This document shows positions 1-12,022 of a DNA stretch of 64,000 nt, piece by piece. Source of the stretch: Pollenia angustigena (taxonomy: Eukaryota; Arthropoda; Insecta; Diptera; Polleniidae); contig OV884060.1 in assembly GCA_930367215.1 (NCBI GenBank), positions 100,774,151 through 100,838,150 on the forward strand. Reading direction: 5' to 3'. The notes under the pieces are model-generated. The model saw only the letters and a program-made list of their open reading frames with translations. It was not told the origin of the DNA and did not search any database. A program made the position numbers and the translations under genes. Position 1 is the first letter of the stretch. Each line of letters begins with the position of its first letter.

Positions 1-349
1 GAGTATACAGAGGCGTCACGAGACAGAAAATATTGTGTTTTTTTCTGTCTTTTTCTTCGAAAGCTGCCTTTTTGCGTTTTTTGGTTTTGATTATGCAATT
101 TGTGTAGATAGTAGCGGCCTGTTTTTACGCATTGTCACTTCACTATTAAAAAACGTTTTCTTTCTCTGCCCTCGCAAATGATTTAGGCATTTTTCATACG
201 TCACTTTTTTCATCTCTGTATACTTTGTGAGAAAAACTAATCAATTTCATAGGTTTTTTAATAACAAAAACAAGTCAGCTGATTCGTAACAGAACAGAAA
301 GTAAAGACTAATTCTGCCTTTACCCAGTGGACTTTTTATCACATACATC
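1..349. other. Unassigned AT-rich sequence
   Basis: No open frame, RNA gene or paired termini that I can support. It runs up to a hAT-type terminus that begins at 350. Confidence 0.5.
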
Positions 350-475
350 CAGCGTTACCGTTCAACATTTTTAAAAAGGGGCACAATAAGGTGATTTTCC
401 AGAAAAAAGTCTCACAAAAAGGGGAATTCTGAGAAAAAAAGGGGCAACTTTAAATCAGCGGTGGGCGCTGGTTTG
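350..475 (+). repeat. hAT terminal segment, CAGCGTTACCGTT family
   Basis: The segment starts CAGCGTTACCGTT and continues with runs of AAAAAGGGG and GGGGCAACTTTAA. It is nearly identical to 13665-13770. The same terminus recurs at 13543 (reversed), 13864, 15953 (reversed), 16915 and 18342, so it is a dispersed hAT-like family. No partner end or 8-bp duplication was located for this copy. Confidence 0.6.
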
Positions 476-1886
476 CCTGGATTACGAAGTTTTTCGGGTT
501 TTTACATTTACTCATCGTGTTTTTTTTTACCAGAGCTGCTAAAAATGCAAAAATTGCCGTACTAAGGTATTCCTAAGGTATAATATCCCCAAAACATACC
601 CTACACTTGTTTTATTAAAATACTTTTTAAGTTAAAAAAGGTATGTTCAAAGTAGAGAAAATAAATAAAAAACTATTTTTTAGCAGTCAAAACAAGAAGA
701 AACAACAATATTTACATCAATGGTGGGCGCTCCATAGCACAATTGTGCTGAGAGATTTCCCACGTATTCTTAGCCTCTTTTGTTTAGTTTTTGATGAGAA
801 ACATTTTCTTATATTTTTTGTATTCTTTTCTAGAGAATTTACCCAGCAAACACACGTGTTTCATTTCAAATAAATGATGTTATGCGAAAAATAATTTACT
901 GTACTTTTTTAACTGCTACTTTTTTCTGTAAAAAGTAAATCTCTACAATTTAAACTATTAAAAAATGTTTTATATTACTACAAATGCGTAAAATATAATA
1001 TAAGGAAATATAATGCACCATTTATTTCAAATGCTTGGCTTTGTGTATGGTGGGTACTTCTGCCATCTCACTAATACTAATAAGCATCAATACAAGCACA
1101 GTTTTAGTTTTGCCCACTTCTGATTTACATTGAAATCAGAATGTGAAAAAATTTACCGTATAACACATACACGTGTTTGTGTGATGTTGTTTTCGCTCAT
1201 TTACTACTGCCCACAAACTGAAAATCTTGAATTCATTTTTACATGCATAAACAGTAACAAAGGCAACCCGAAAAAAAATACAACAGAAGAAAAAAAAATT
1301 AAATTGTATTCAGTTGCTTAATAAATTTCAACAAAGAAGGACTGTTGCGCATGTTGTTATTTTGGCAACTTTTGCAATTTCGTAGTGGAACACAGACAAT
1401 ATATTTATTGTGTTGTGATCAAGCTGTGCTTATGTGTGTTTTGTTCAGCTTGTTTTAAAAACGTTTCAGCAATCATGTGGGATGATGAATTATATAATAA
1501 CCAAGTTTTTTTTTATTGTATTCCTTTTTTTTAATATTTACATAAAAATAGTACATTTTGAAGTTTTTGCTCACGGTCTTTTCGATTTCAGGTGACAATA
1601 TGCATATATATATATTTTAACGTTAATGAAAACTTGATGAATTATATAATAATAATATTTTTACTAAATATTTTTTTTGTTTTGCATATTCACATATAGT
1701 TTGAACAACTTTTCAAAAATTTCTCTAAGTGTAAATCAACTGATTTACTCTCTTTTATTCAATGTTCTCTATCTGCCCTTCGCTGCTTTAAATCAGGCAT
1801 TTCCAAAAATTTTTTGGTTGTGTATTAGTGAGTACCAGAGAGTAAAAAATCGAGAGAATACAGCCGAAATAAAATGTTAGTAATAT
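476..1886. other. Unassigned AT-rich sequence
   Basis: Short frames of 63-76 codons occur, but their composition is low-complexity and they match nothing I recognise. I see no promoter, repeat pair or RNA gene that can be defended. Confidence 0.5.
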
Positions 1887-2371
1887 ATTTTATAAGTTGT
1901 ATAACACAAAGGTACAAAATAAAAATTTTTTGTGTTGATAAAATATTTGTAGCAATTCTTTACCAATTCAATGTCGCTGATTTTAAAACTGCACCTTTTT
2001 TTTATTCGGAAGCTTTTTGACGCTAAATCAGGTTCAAATATCTTATAAACAATTGTAAAAAATAAAGATTTTATTGCACGCAAATCACAGCTGATAGAAA
2101 AAAGTGCAGTTTTAAAATCAGCGACATTGAATTGGTAAAGAACGGGGGCTGATTTAAAACCATGTGAGATCAGGCCATGATGGCCTTATCGCCCATTCAA
2201 ATGAAAAAAAATAAAAAGGCTTTATCTGCCTATTGAACGAGAGATAAAGCCATCATGGCCTTATCTCACTTGGTTTTAAATCACCCTAATCACCCCTAAA
2301 AACTGCTACAAATTTTCTATCAACACAAAAAATGTTTAATTTTGTTCCCTTGTGTTATACAACTTATAAAA
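1887..2371. repeat. Imperfect palindrome (foldback), interrupted by a MITE
   Basis: The left arm 1887-2002 reads TTTTATAAGTTGTATAACAC and onward through the CAATTCAATGTCGCTG block. The same text appears reversed at 2098-2143 and 2306-2371. The right arm is cut exactly where the palindromic MITE at 2146-2300 sits, so the foldback is older than the MITE. No coding potential. Confidence 0.65.
2146..2300. mobile_element. Palindromic MITE, TTTAAAACCATG family
   Basis: Both ends read inward GATTTAAAACCA then GAGAT(A/C)AGGCCATGATGG, making a hairpin-like non-autonomous element. It interrupts the right arm of the surrounding foldback, which confirms insertion. Relatives with the same GGTTTTAAA and GATAAGGCCATGATGG blocks lie near 29342, 29729 and 38461. 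The exact ends are uncertain by a few bases; no coding capacity. Confidence 0.65.
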
Positions 2372-2473
2372 TAAAATCTTCTAAATTTATACTTTTATGG
2401 CAGTTTCGTAATAGTAGAATGCTCTTCAAATGGGATGAACTTAATTTATTACGTTGCTTGGAACAAATAAATT

Positions 2474-3836
2474 TTAAATCCGAAATAATTTGTTCGCATA
2501 GGTAAGTAGTGCCGAATAAAGACAGGCACTTAAATGAATTTTTTTTAGTTCAGGATAGAACTCGCCATCCAAATCTTTCCAGAACTCTACAATATTATTT
2601 TCGTCTGGAGCATTTACTTCGCTCCGTAGTATGATTAGTTCTGACTGAATATCAAATTCGTAGTTGCTTACATCGCAACGAAAAGGGTTTTCGAAAAGAT
2701 TTAATAGCGGTTGTAAAATTACAAAATCTTGAAACCTGTCTTGAAAATTATTGAAAAGTGTTTCAAATATTTCGGCATATTCATATCTTTTGTCGATTTC
2801 GAGATTTCTATAAACAAATGAAGTTTTTGGAAAATTGGAAAAATCACCAGTTTTAATTTGGGAACAAATTAGAAAAAGTTTTGTTTTAAAATTGTGAATG
2901 ATTTTTGACAAGTCGCAAATATTGCGTTCTTTTCCTTGCAATTCCAAATTTAGTTCATTTAACATACTTGTCGTATCTGCCAAAAAAGCTAAGTCTAAAA
3001 TAAAATTATTGTCTTTTAAACACTGTACTAAAACTATTTCTATTTTCTCAGTTTCTAGGAACTGAATCACTTCTTCTCTTAAATCATAAAGTCTATTCAG
3101 GCAATCACCGCGACTTAGCCACCGAACTTCTGTAAACATTTTCAGGTCACAGATCATAGCATTTTTATTTTTTAAAAAGGTTACAAATTTTCGGTGGGTA
3201 AGCGCTTGATGTCCGCCTCGAATTTTATTTATTATGTCCTCTGCTGTCTTCATAGCTGGGGTATCACTTATGAATTTCGATGCAAGCGGTCTGATGAATT
3301 ATGCAGTGAAAATTATGAACTGCAAATTCGTGTTTTTTTAATTGGCCTATAAGCCCATTATATATGCCCAACATTACATTCGCTCCATCTGTGCAAACTC
3401 CAGCAAATTTGTTTATGTCTACAATGGAAAGAAGCTTTTCTGTGACAACGTCATACAACAACGTACCAGTTACATTTCCATAAAATTGTTCTAAAGTAAA
3501 CATTGACTCAAAAATAGTGTATTCGCTGTCTACGCATCGAATACAAATTACAAGTTCACACAGATCGTTTATGTCAGTGCTTTCGTCTAAACAAATTGAA
3601 AAAAATTCGCAATTAATTACTTTTTCCCTAATTGTAGATTCTACACATGTTCCTAATTGAACAGTACGACGGCCTACAGTTTGACTGGACAGGGGAAGAG
3701 ACTCTATAAATTTAGTGTTATAATTAAGCCTTTCCCAAATTTTTTTCAGCAATTGCTTGATAAAAACACCATCCCACAATGGTCTTCCTTTCTCAATAAT
3801 TTCCAATATTACTAAATTTGAAATCTCCTTTTTCAA
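2474..3836 (-). pseudogene. hAT-superfamily transposase-like pseudogene (ZBED/GTF2IRD2 type)
   Basis: Two consecutive minus-strand frames, 3836-3264 and 3253-2474, read as one protein of about 450 residues broken by a frameshift near 3258. The first part has the hAT catalytic-core pattern FFSICLDESTDI followed by GVCTDGANVMLG and FHCIIHQ; the second continues with MFTEVRWLSRGDCLNRLYDLR. These are characteristic of hAT transposases and of the vertebrate ZBED5, FAM200 and GTF2IRD2 proteins derived from them. The amino-terminal BED-finger region is probably the degenerate sequence up to about 4000. The core aspartates are visible, but the frame is broken and no flanking hAT ends could be paired. 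Inference: a dead DNA transposon rather than a host gene. Confidence 0.75.
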
Positions 3837-5416
3837 TTTGGGAACTGATTTTTGTTCATAAATTTCTTCTTCTAATAACCATTTTTTAAATTTTTCTAAA
3901 AAAAAATGGTTTTATTTTTATAAAACAGGTCTTCTCTTTCCTTATCATTTAAATTATTTATATTATTAAGAAAACGATCGCAATGCCGTTTTATAACATA
4001 TTCCGTTACTTCCTAAAATGTCATATAAGGCATTGGATGTTACCAAAAGCGTTTTTGACCGCACAATATTTTTTAAGTGCCATCATAAAGTTTTTTCTGT
4101 TAACCTAAAACAAAAATATGTATTAGTAGTGGTATACACAATTATGCATAGAAATGGATTTCCCTGATCTATTTATTCAAAAATAAAATAAATTACATGA
4201 GAATTAAAACGTGAAAAAGTTATTTTAGTAAAAAGTTAGGGTATTCATAGTGGTAAGTAAAATAGAAAGGGTATTCACGTTGCTGTGCATACATTTTAAT
4301 TCTAGCTAATGGTATATCATATCTTTTTACAAAATACCAAATGCGCACCTGAGTTTGCCTGCAAAAATGTATAGTCATTATGGCAGGTCAAAGTTACGTT
4401 AAATAAATACCATAAATTAGTAAGGTTAACTCTTTGTACTTGGTCATATAATTGTAGCATAAAAAAGTAAGCAATACAAAAAGTGCGAAACAATAAAGTT
4501 TCATTAATACATCAATAAAACACATCTTCTTACCCAAAAATTTAACCTGCTGTCACATTTGCTTTTATGTGTACAGGTTTATACATAATTGTAGGAAAAC
4601 AAGACTTTTTTAACTTGTTTTTTAAATATTTTTACTTACTTAAGAAAAGTGTTTTCAAAGAAAAAAACCCACCGACCGATTGGTACAGAAACAAAAATAT
4701 TTTTGCAAGCACAAAATACCAACAAATTCTTGTGGTTTTTTTTTCTTAATAATTTCTGCATTAAGGTACGTCTTTTTAACGAAACAAAAAGGGACCCTTT
4801 TACAGGCATCAAATAATTTTTTTCACAAACAAAACATTTTTGAAAATTACAAATTATTAGAATACAATATTTTTTCCTTAAATATCTGTTAACGCATTTT
4901 TATCTGAAATTTTAAAAATTGATTTTAAATATCAAATAATTACCATTTTACAAAGTTCTTTGCTTTGCATGTAAACTAATGAAATGTTATATTATTCTAC
5001 ATTTAAGTCTTAAAATTTGAACTCTAAATAAAAATTGCACGCAAGGCATTGGATGTTACCAAAAGCATTTTTGTCCGCACAATATTTTTTGAGTGTTTGC
5101 TGAAACAAAATAATATAGCATCCGCTAGACATGTACACTTGTCGAAGTCACATCGACGACTAAATTGAAGAGCATAAAAATATGTGTAAGTTTTGTTTTG
5201 CACAATTGTGCAAAGAAATGGAAATCCCTGCTTTAAATACACGAAAATTTTCAAAAAAAAAAAAAAAAACAAACAAACATATATATTTATTAAATTATTT
5301 TCATCGAAAACTAATCATAACAAAAAATAAACTTCATATTTTTAAAAAAATACGTTATATATAAGCTTATAACAAATTGTTTGGGAAACACACACACTAT
5401 GTTTATATATATGAAT
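3837..5416. repeat. Degenerate AT-rich sequence with a direct repeat
   Basis: The block CATTGGATGTTACCAAAAGC followed by CGCACAATATTTTTT occurs at about 4030-4095 and 5047-5092. A second shared block (CACAATT.TGCA.AGAAATGGA) follows at 4137 and 5201. Read on the minus strand it resembles one short protein stretch, so this may be a duplicated piece of the hAT gene's amino terminus. A block at 5235-5365 (ATTTTCATCGAAAACTAAT) recurs at 13763-13880 beside a hAT end. No intact gene. Confidence 0.45.
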
Positions 5417-6194
5417 ATACCAGAGAACTGCAAAATCACTATTTTTCTTGATTTATTCATACGCTCAAATTAACATTCAATCTTTGCTTGCAAAACAAAG
5501 TTCAACGTTGGTAATTTTACATCGTTTCGTTCACATTTGATTTATGCATGTATTCATTTTTTTATTGAAAGTGCTTTATTTGCATTTTTGTTGCGCACGC
5601 AATATGAAACAAATGTGTAAATTCAAAGGAATACATCACTTTTGCATTCAAGTAGTCATTGTCCATTCGATGAGACGCTTTGTTACCATTAACAACAATA
5701 AGCCACTCGAAGAGACTTGTTAAAATTAACAACAATAAAAACAACAATAACAAGAATACATTGTACCTACATACAGAACTACTGTACTTTTTAAAAGTAA
5801 AACAAAAAAAATTCTGTTTCTATGGAAATTGTTTGTATGTACCGACATATGTGCGTTTAGTTTCATTTAAATTTTTTTTTCTTGTACTACATACATAGTT
5901 AATGCTGAATGAATACATGAGTAATCATTGCTTGATTTCTGGCTTTTTTGTTTGTATTTTTTTTTTCTTTACCAAAACAATCATTGTCGCACCGAACACA
6001 CAAACATCTTTATTCAAAAACGAAGCTAACGATTGTATAAATAACAAAGCACGATGTGCATTATTTAAATGACTGCAAACCAGCAGCGAATATTTGCGGT
6101 TGCGCAAGTTTGATTGTATGACCGCAAGTGAGTGTATTTGTTGCTGTTGATTTAATGCGATTTTTTACAATTGCACAAAGCCGTTCTCTGGTAT
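5417..6194. mobile_element. Putative TIR element, ATACCAGAGAAC ends
   Basis: ATACCAGAGAAC at 5417 and its reverse complement GTTCTCTGGTAT ending at 6194 bound about 780 bp of non-coding AT-rich DNA. Subterminal similarity is weak and no target duplication was defined, so superfamily is open. Confidence 0.4.
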
Positions 6195-6221
6195 ATACAT
6201 ACCTATATCGTTAAAATAATC

Positions 6222-6625
6222 ATATATATTATTTTTAAAGCACTTTTTTTGTCGGTTGCAAATATCTCCCATACCACCGCATCAAATTTAATGAATGATA
6301 TCTCATTTTAAAGCTTATTTCTAACACTAATGACGAAAAATAATTAGAAATTGAAAAATTAATATTTTCATTGATAAAGGATTCGTACGGGCAAAAAGTT
6401 AACGATGATCATGTCATTACCTCTAACATTGTATTCAAAGAAGTATTATAAAAGCATTTTAACATACATATGTATGTAAATATATATGATATATATTATG
6501 ATTTCTAATATTTTTATACTTTTAATAAAATGTATTGAAGTTACTAAAATTTCTATTAATTATTTTCATTTTATGTTACAAAAATGACAACTAACGGTGC
6601 GAAATATTCGCACGGGTCATCTAGT
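6222..6625 (+). mobile_element. Non-autonomous Helitron, copy a
   Basis: The 3' end is textbook: a 7-bp stem hairpin GTGCGAA-ATA-TTCGCAC at 6597-6613, then CTAG at 6621-6624 followed by T. The body holds the family block CTAAAGCACTTTTTTTGTCGG. Copy b follows immediately, head to tail. It has no Rep/helicase coding capacity, so it must move in trans. The 5' limit is approximate. Confidence 0.75.
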
Positions 6626-6830
6626 ATATATTATTTCTAAAGCACTTTTTTTTGTCGGTTGCAAATATCTCCCATACCACCGCATCAAATTTAATGAATT
6701 TTTTTTTTTTTTAATTTATTTTTATTATTGAATCTTTCTTATCGAAATTTACAATATGTATTCAAATCTTAATTCTACTTGTTGTTTATTAGTTGTTACC
6801 AGTGTAACCACTAACTGCTGTATTCAAATT

Positions 6831-9452
6831 TTAAGACTGTCTTCTAGTTAGGCTCAAAGTATCGGTTCTTATTAGCCTCTGGTGACCTTCGAACTGAAGC
6901 AAACCCCGAGCGAGGTAGTTAGGGTGGACCATTAGTTTATCGATGTAGCTTATTGAATATTTTTTAATTTCCTCCTGGATAGTGGGGACGTCGAGATCTC
7001 TGTGGATAATATCATTACGTATATACCATGGGGCGCAGACAATTTGTCGTAATATTCTAGACTGTCTTCTTTGAAGCTTTTGGATGTTAGATGCGCATGC
7101 AGTACCCCATAATTGGATGCCATATGTCCATATTGGTTTTATGATGGACTTGTATAGCAGAATTTTGTTGTCTAAAGACAAGTTTGAGTTTCCACCGAGA
7201 AGCCAATGTAGTTGAGCTGCTTTAAGTTTCATAGCCGTTATTTTCGCTTCGATATGACGAGACCAGGTCAAGCGTCTATCTATATGAATTCCCAAGTACT
7301 TTACATGGTTTTCTACCGGAACAGTTATGTTATTTATTTTTACTGCTGGGCACGTTTGTCTTCTGAGCGTGAAAGTTAAGTGAGCACATTTAGCCGGGTT
7401 AACCTTTATTCTCCATTTTTCTAGCCATGCCTCTAGTTCATTGATGTGGGACTGCAGATTTTGCGATGCGACTTTTGGGTCATGGTTAACGCTAATAAAT
7501 GCTGTGTCGTCTGCAAATGTAGAGGTATGCGTGCTCAGGTTTGTTGGCATATCCGCTGTGTATATTATATATAGAAGCGGTCCTAATATGCTGCCTTGGG
7601 GAACACCAGCAGTAATTTTCTTGAGAGGGGAGTATTTATCTTGCGACCTTACTATGAATGTTCTGCCTGTTAGATAGCTCTCCAGAAGCTTGTGAGTGTT
7701 TTGAGGAAGCATTCGTGTTATTTTGATGAGTAGCCCATCATGCCAAACTTTGTCAAAAGCTTGGGAAATGTCTATAAACAGTGCTGAGCAGTATTGCTTT
7801 TTCTCAAACGCCGATCTAATAAGGGTGACAATTCTATGCACTTGTTCTATTGTACCATGTTTCGCTCTGAATCCGAACTGGTGATCCGGGATGATGTCGT
7901 GTTCATTTAGATGAGGAGTTATACTTAAAACGAATATTTTTTCGAAAAGCTTCGATAGGATTGACAGTAAGCTTATCGGTCTGTACGACGCAACCTGGCT
8001 AGCATCTTTTCCTGGCTTGGGAATCATCACAATTATAGACCTCTTCCATGAGGATGGGAAGTTTCCGACTCTTAATATAGCGTTAAAAATGAGCAGCAAG
8101 ATTCTGGAAGCAGACGATGGTAGGTTTCTTATCATTGACCCTGTGATGCGGTCAGGTCCGGGAGATTTTCTAATATTCACTTTTTCTATTGCAGATTTTA
8201 CTTGAGTTATGTTAAATTGTAATGGATGGTTTACCTTATCAGGAATGATTGGACGACAGGAACAAGTAGCCCGCGAAAGCGTTTAATTTTTCATGTGTGT
8301 TTTTGGCCCAAGTGCGGTTTTCCAGTCTTAATGGAGATTCTTGGGTTATAGGGCATTTCATATGCCGTACAGCCTTCCATAAGCTATAATTGGAGTTTTT
8401 TGTGGCGTCTAGGCTGTTTAGATAGCCTTCTATTGCAGACTCGTGGTTCTGTCTCAATTTGTTGCGAAGAGTGGTCAGGCATAATTGTAGTTGGGCCTTA
8501 GTGGTTGGGGAACGACTGTTTTGCCATTGTCTTCTTAACTTCCTTTTCTCTCTGATAAGGGTCTCTATATCCGTCGATGTATTGTAAGGAGCACGTTTAT
8601 TTGTCCGCTTGATTGGGGTTGCATTTCTTGCTGCAGTATCCAAGACTTCTGTAAATCGGTCGACAGCTATTTGGATGTCAGATGAATTTTTTAGGGGAAT
8701 GCACTGTGATAGGTGAGAGCTCACATACATTTTATACTTTAACCAATTTGTGTTTCTGTTTGGATGGGAAATAAAGTTTGCAGCTGCAGCGTCAGAGTTA
8801 CCTTTTAAAATTAGGATTGAAGGTGAATGATCAGACGAAAGATCATAGGAGGAACTAACTAGTACCTGATCGCGCTTGAGTGTTTAATTACAGCAAAGTC
8901 AATAAGGTCTGGTAGCTTATTGAAGTCGGTTGGCCAATAGGTAGGCTCACCACTCGATACCACATCAAAATTATTTGCAGTTATGGTATTGTATAGCTGA
9001 TTACCTCTAGGACTAATAAGTATGGAGCCCCAATATGTATGTTTAGCGTTGTAGTCGCCAGCACCAATGAATTTCTGGCCCAATGTGGAGAAGTTAAGAA
9101 ATTTATCGTTTACAATTTTGTGCCTCGGGGGACAATAAACGGATGTTAACGTTAGATTGAAATCAGTAAGATTTATAGATGTGGCCTGGATACAATCGTC
9201 TTCGAACTCTGGCAATGGTAAGTGTCTGATGTTTTTGTGCACAATTATGGCTGTGCCACCACAAGCTCGTCCGCTGGGATGTTTTGTGTCATACGTAAGG
9301 TATCCATTTACCCTAAAGCAGTTTTTATGAGTGAAGTGTGTTTCAGAGACAAGAAGTACGTCGATTTCATGCCTATGAAGAAAGTTTGCAACTTCGTGTT
9401 TATGTTGGGATAACCCGTTTGCATTCCAGAAACATATTTTTAACTGGTTCAT
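6831..9452 (-). pseudogene. LINE ORF2, endonuclease-reverse transcriptase, two frameshifts
   Basis: Segment 9452-8859 is an apurinic-like endonuclease: CFWNANGL, VSETHF, a GAGDYNAKH motif and the DLIDF region. Segment 8730-8239 is the linker. Segment 8180-6831 is reverse transcriptase: FIDISQAFDKVWH, GVPQGSILGPLLY and the catalytic FADD. The C-terminal thumb with the typical IWTYGIQLWG is kept. Frameshifts lie near 8870 and 8270; otherwise the protein reads continuously. The product nicks target DNA and copies the LINE RNA from the nick. With the breaks this copy should not make a full ORF2 protein. Confidence 0.88.
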
Positions 9453-11023
9453 TTTTTGTTGAATAGAACTTGCAGGAGCATGTTCTGGTTTCGCATCATT
9501 TCCTGAAACATGTTCTGCATAGTGGCCATGAAGTTATTCATAGTTTGAATTAAATTTTCAATTGAGGTAGGCTTATTTCCAGAAGGCATTTGTAGACCTT
9601 CCCTAGGAACATTAGCGTTTGGAGGTTGCTTTGCGTTAGAAGTACTCGGGGGATTTTTCGCATTAGGGTTTCCTTTTAAGACTTGGGAATATGATTGGTT
9701 TTGATTGTTTGTTTGTGAAGTACTAGCAATAGAGCCAGAGGCTTGGCTGGGCGCATGTGACGGACCATATTGGGAGTGAGTATATTTTTGAAGTAAAGCA
9801 GGTTTTTTTAAATGCAAGAAGACTCTACAACCCCTATAGTTTGCCGTGTGATTTTCGCCACAGTTGCTGCATTTCTTTACATTCGGGTCAGCTTTAGAAC
9901 GATTACATTCGGCGGTTTTATGAGCGTCGCCACAAACCACACATACATGAGGCAATTTACAATATGATTTTGTATGCCCATATTCCTGACAGTTTGTGCA
10001 TTGGGAGGGACCCTTTCGTTTTAATGGCTCCTCAACAGTTATTCTTCTGTTGAGTAGGTAGCGCAAGTTGTATATGGGATGAACTGAATTTTTGGTTTTG
10101 AGAACCGATGAATCAAACGATATTTCAACGCGGTGCATTGGTTGAGGAACTTTATTCCTGTTCAAAATGTTATGAACAGACTTAACCTCATACCCCTCTA
10201 GCTCTATGGCAGATTTTATTTCCTCTGTAGGAACAGAACTATCTATGCCTTTTATGACAATAATCAATCCCTTAGCACTTTTTAATTGATATGTATAGTA
10301 ACTTTTATTTTCTGCGTCCAGGTGTCTTGATATAATACGAAAGCTCGTTTCTGTACTGGCTTGAATTTTGGTTTCTTGAATTTGCCCGCGTCGTATAGAA
10401 ACGACGTAGAAATTATTCTTACCTACCAGTTGAATCAACATGTTGACTATGCTATTTGATGTTTGCTCCCGCAGATAGATAGGTGGCGGTTTAACTTCTT
10501 TAGTGGCTGTTCCATGTGCTGATTCTGCTTCTTCATCGTCAGGTATGGATAGTACAGAGAATCTGTTACCATTTGTTGGCAAAGAGACAACGTTAGAGCC
10601 TTTGTATTGTTTGGCCATGCGTTCCTGTTGGGTGGACCTAGGGCTAGCCTTTCTCTTAGTTATTGTTATATATCTGTCCATGCCTGTTTGCACTTTAGTA
10701 CTTTTTGGCACAGCTCCTGTATTTATTAATGCAAATCGTGATGTTCCAGGTTTTTCGTTATTATTCCTCTGGTCAGACGACTTCACACTTTGAACCACAT
10801 TTACGGTCGGATCAACACACTTGCTCAGGTTGGGCACACTTGCACTTAAATTGCTGTATGGAAAACCAGTTGCGCTGGCAATTTTTGCACTTAAATAATT
10901 TTTATTTAATTCTGGGTATCGAATGTTTTCATTGCTCACGCTCGGGGAGCTTACCACAATATACGCATTTCTGCTATTTGTGCTGGGCCTGCTCTCCTTA
11001 TTGGGAGTATTTGTGAGGCTCAT
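9449..11023 (-). CDS. LINE ORF1, gag-like RNA-binding protein (524 aa, intact)
   Basis: ORF1 of the Jockey-type LINE, an RNA-binding protein that packages the transcript into a ribonucleoprotein. Residues ~185-340 match the conserved domain preceding zinc knuckles in Jockey-group elements (PPIYLREQ at its start, YQLKSAKGL inside). Then come three CCHC-type knuckles: CTNCQEYGHTKSYC, a second with CVVCG, and CSNCGENHTANYRGC. The tail is rich in Gln, Asn and Pro. The stop overlaps the ORF2 start as ATGA at 9449-9452, suggesting ORF2 is made by reinitiation. The frame is uninterrupted and ends near the size expected for the family. Confidence 0.88.
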   Translation of the reverse strand: MSLTNTPNKESRPSTNSRNAYIVVSSPSVSNENIRYPELNKNYLSAKIASATGFPYSNLSASVPNLSKCVDPTVNVVQSVKSSDQRNNNEKPGTSRFALINTGAVPKSTKVQTGMDRYITITKRKASPRSTQQERMAKQYKGSNVVSLPTNGNRFSVLSIPDDEEAESAHGTATKEVKPPPIYLREQTSNSIVNMLIQLVGKNNFYVVSIRRGQIQETKIQASTETSFRIISRHLDAENKSYYTYQLKSAKGLIIVIKGIDSSVPTEEIKSAIELEGYEVKSVHNILNRNKVPQPMHRVEISFDSSVLKTKNSVHPIYNLRYLLNRRITVEEPLKRKGPSQCTNCQEYGHTKSYCKLPHVCVVCGDAHKTAECNRSKADPNVKKCSNCGENHTANYRGCRVFLHLKKPALLQKYTHSQYGPSHAPSQASGSIASTSQTNNQNQSYSQVLKGNPNAKNPPSTSNAKQPPNANVPREGLQMPSGNKPTSIENLIQTMNNFMATMQNMFQEMMRNQNMLLQVLFNKK

Positions 11024-11600
11024 TCACAAATCTCTTCGGGCACCTTAGTTACTGTCCTTTTTTTCAGCTATTACAAATATTTTTTTTTTTTCACCTATTA
11101 CAAATATTTTTTTTTCACTTCGAATTTTTTTATTTTTCTTACTCACTGATACACGTCCGTACTCGTCAAGAGCTGGCTCGAAACTGAATTTAATGAATGA
11201 TGTCTCATTTTAAAGCTTATTTCTAGCACTAATGACGAAAAATAATTAGAAATATATTTTTGTTTGTATTAAGGATTCGTACATTACCTCTAACATTGTA
11301 TTCAAAGAAGTATTATAAAAGTATTAAACATATGTATGTATGTATGTAAATATGTATGATATACTTATATTATGATTTCTAATATTTTTATACTTTTAAT
11401 AAAATGTATTGAAGTTACTAAAATTTCTATAATTATTTTCATTTTATGTTACAAAAATGACAACTAACGGTGCGAAATATTCGCACGGGTCATCTAGTCC
11501 ATGTCTTGTTTGCAAGTAAACGTTTATGAACTGTTGCATACAATTTTTATTTCAATTATTTATACAAAAACAGTTACTTATTACTTGTTTATAGAACGAG

Positions 11601-12014
11601 CAGTGTTGCCAGGAGATTAGGAAGGAAAATCTTCGTTTAGTGAAAAAAAACTTAATTTGAAGAGAGAAATCAAAAATTTTTTTATAACAAGGGCAAAAAA
11701 TGTAAAAAGTATTAATTTTTTATAAAAACATGTGTACTTTTTATTATGGAAACTATTTAAATTGAAAAACATAATATTTATACAAAATTAAATTGGTTTT
11801 TAGTTAAATTTTTTATTTTATTTTACAACAAGCTGATACAAAACCTTATTGTTTTAAAAATTGACTGTTTAAGAAACTGTGAAAAAATTATTTATTATGT
11901 ACATACAAACAAACTTAAAGTTAAAAATCTTAATTTGTGAAAAAAAATCTTTAAATCATATTTTGGTCAAAAACTCTTCAAAAATTAGATAAAATCTTAA
12001 TTCTGGCAACGCTG
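11601..12014. mobile_element. hAT MITE with CAGTGTTGCCAG ends and 8-bp TSD
   Basis: A 414-bp element starting CAGTGTTGCCAG and ending CTGGCAACGCTG. It is flanked by a perfect 8-bp duplication AGAACGAG at 11593-11600 and 12015-12022. That length and the CAG start indicate hAT. It has no coding capacity. A second, truncated copy in the opposite orientation starts at 17740 with the same flanking octamer. Confidence 0.85.
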
Positions 12015-12022
12015 AGAACGAG

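Larger units (their letters stand above)
6700..11186 (-). mobile_element. Near full-length Jockey-clade LINE
   Basis: A 4.49-kb non-LTR retrotransposon in reverse orientation. The poly(A) tail appears as the T run from 6700; the 5' UTR ends at 11186. The flanking duplication AATTTAATGAAT (6688-6699 and 11187-11198) is perfect, which fixes both ends and shows target-primed insertion into Helitron b. It has two coding regions: a gag-like ORF1 with zinc knuckles, and ORF2 with endonuclease and reverse transcriptase. ORF1 is intact and ORF2 has two frameshifts, so this copy is probably recent but cannot act alone. Confidence 0.9.
6626..11498 (+). mobile_element. Non-autonomous Helitron, copy b, split by a LINE
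   Basis: The 5' part is 6626-6699 and the 3' part 11199-11498, ending with the same GTGCGAA..TTCGCAC hairpin and CTAG at 11494-11497. Joining the two parts restores the order seen in copy a: the ATTTAATGAATGAT block continues directly at 11199. The interruption is the Jockey-type LINE, flanked by a 12-bp duplication of Helitron sequence. Copies a and b are directly adjacent, as happens when Helitrons insert at the 3' ends of others. Confidence 0.75.

Noticed and set aside
643..873. 76-codon open frame
   Set aside because: Low-complexity Lys/Phe composition, no domain and no context; expected by chance in AT-rich DNA.
10503..11016. Two plus-strand frames of 96 and 103 codons
   Set aside because: Shadows antisense to the intact LINE ORF1.
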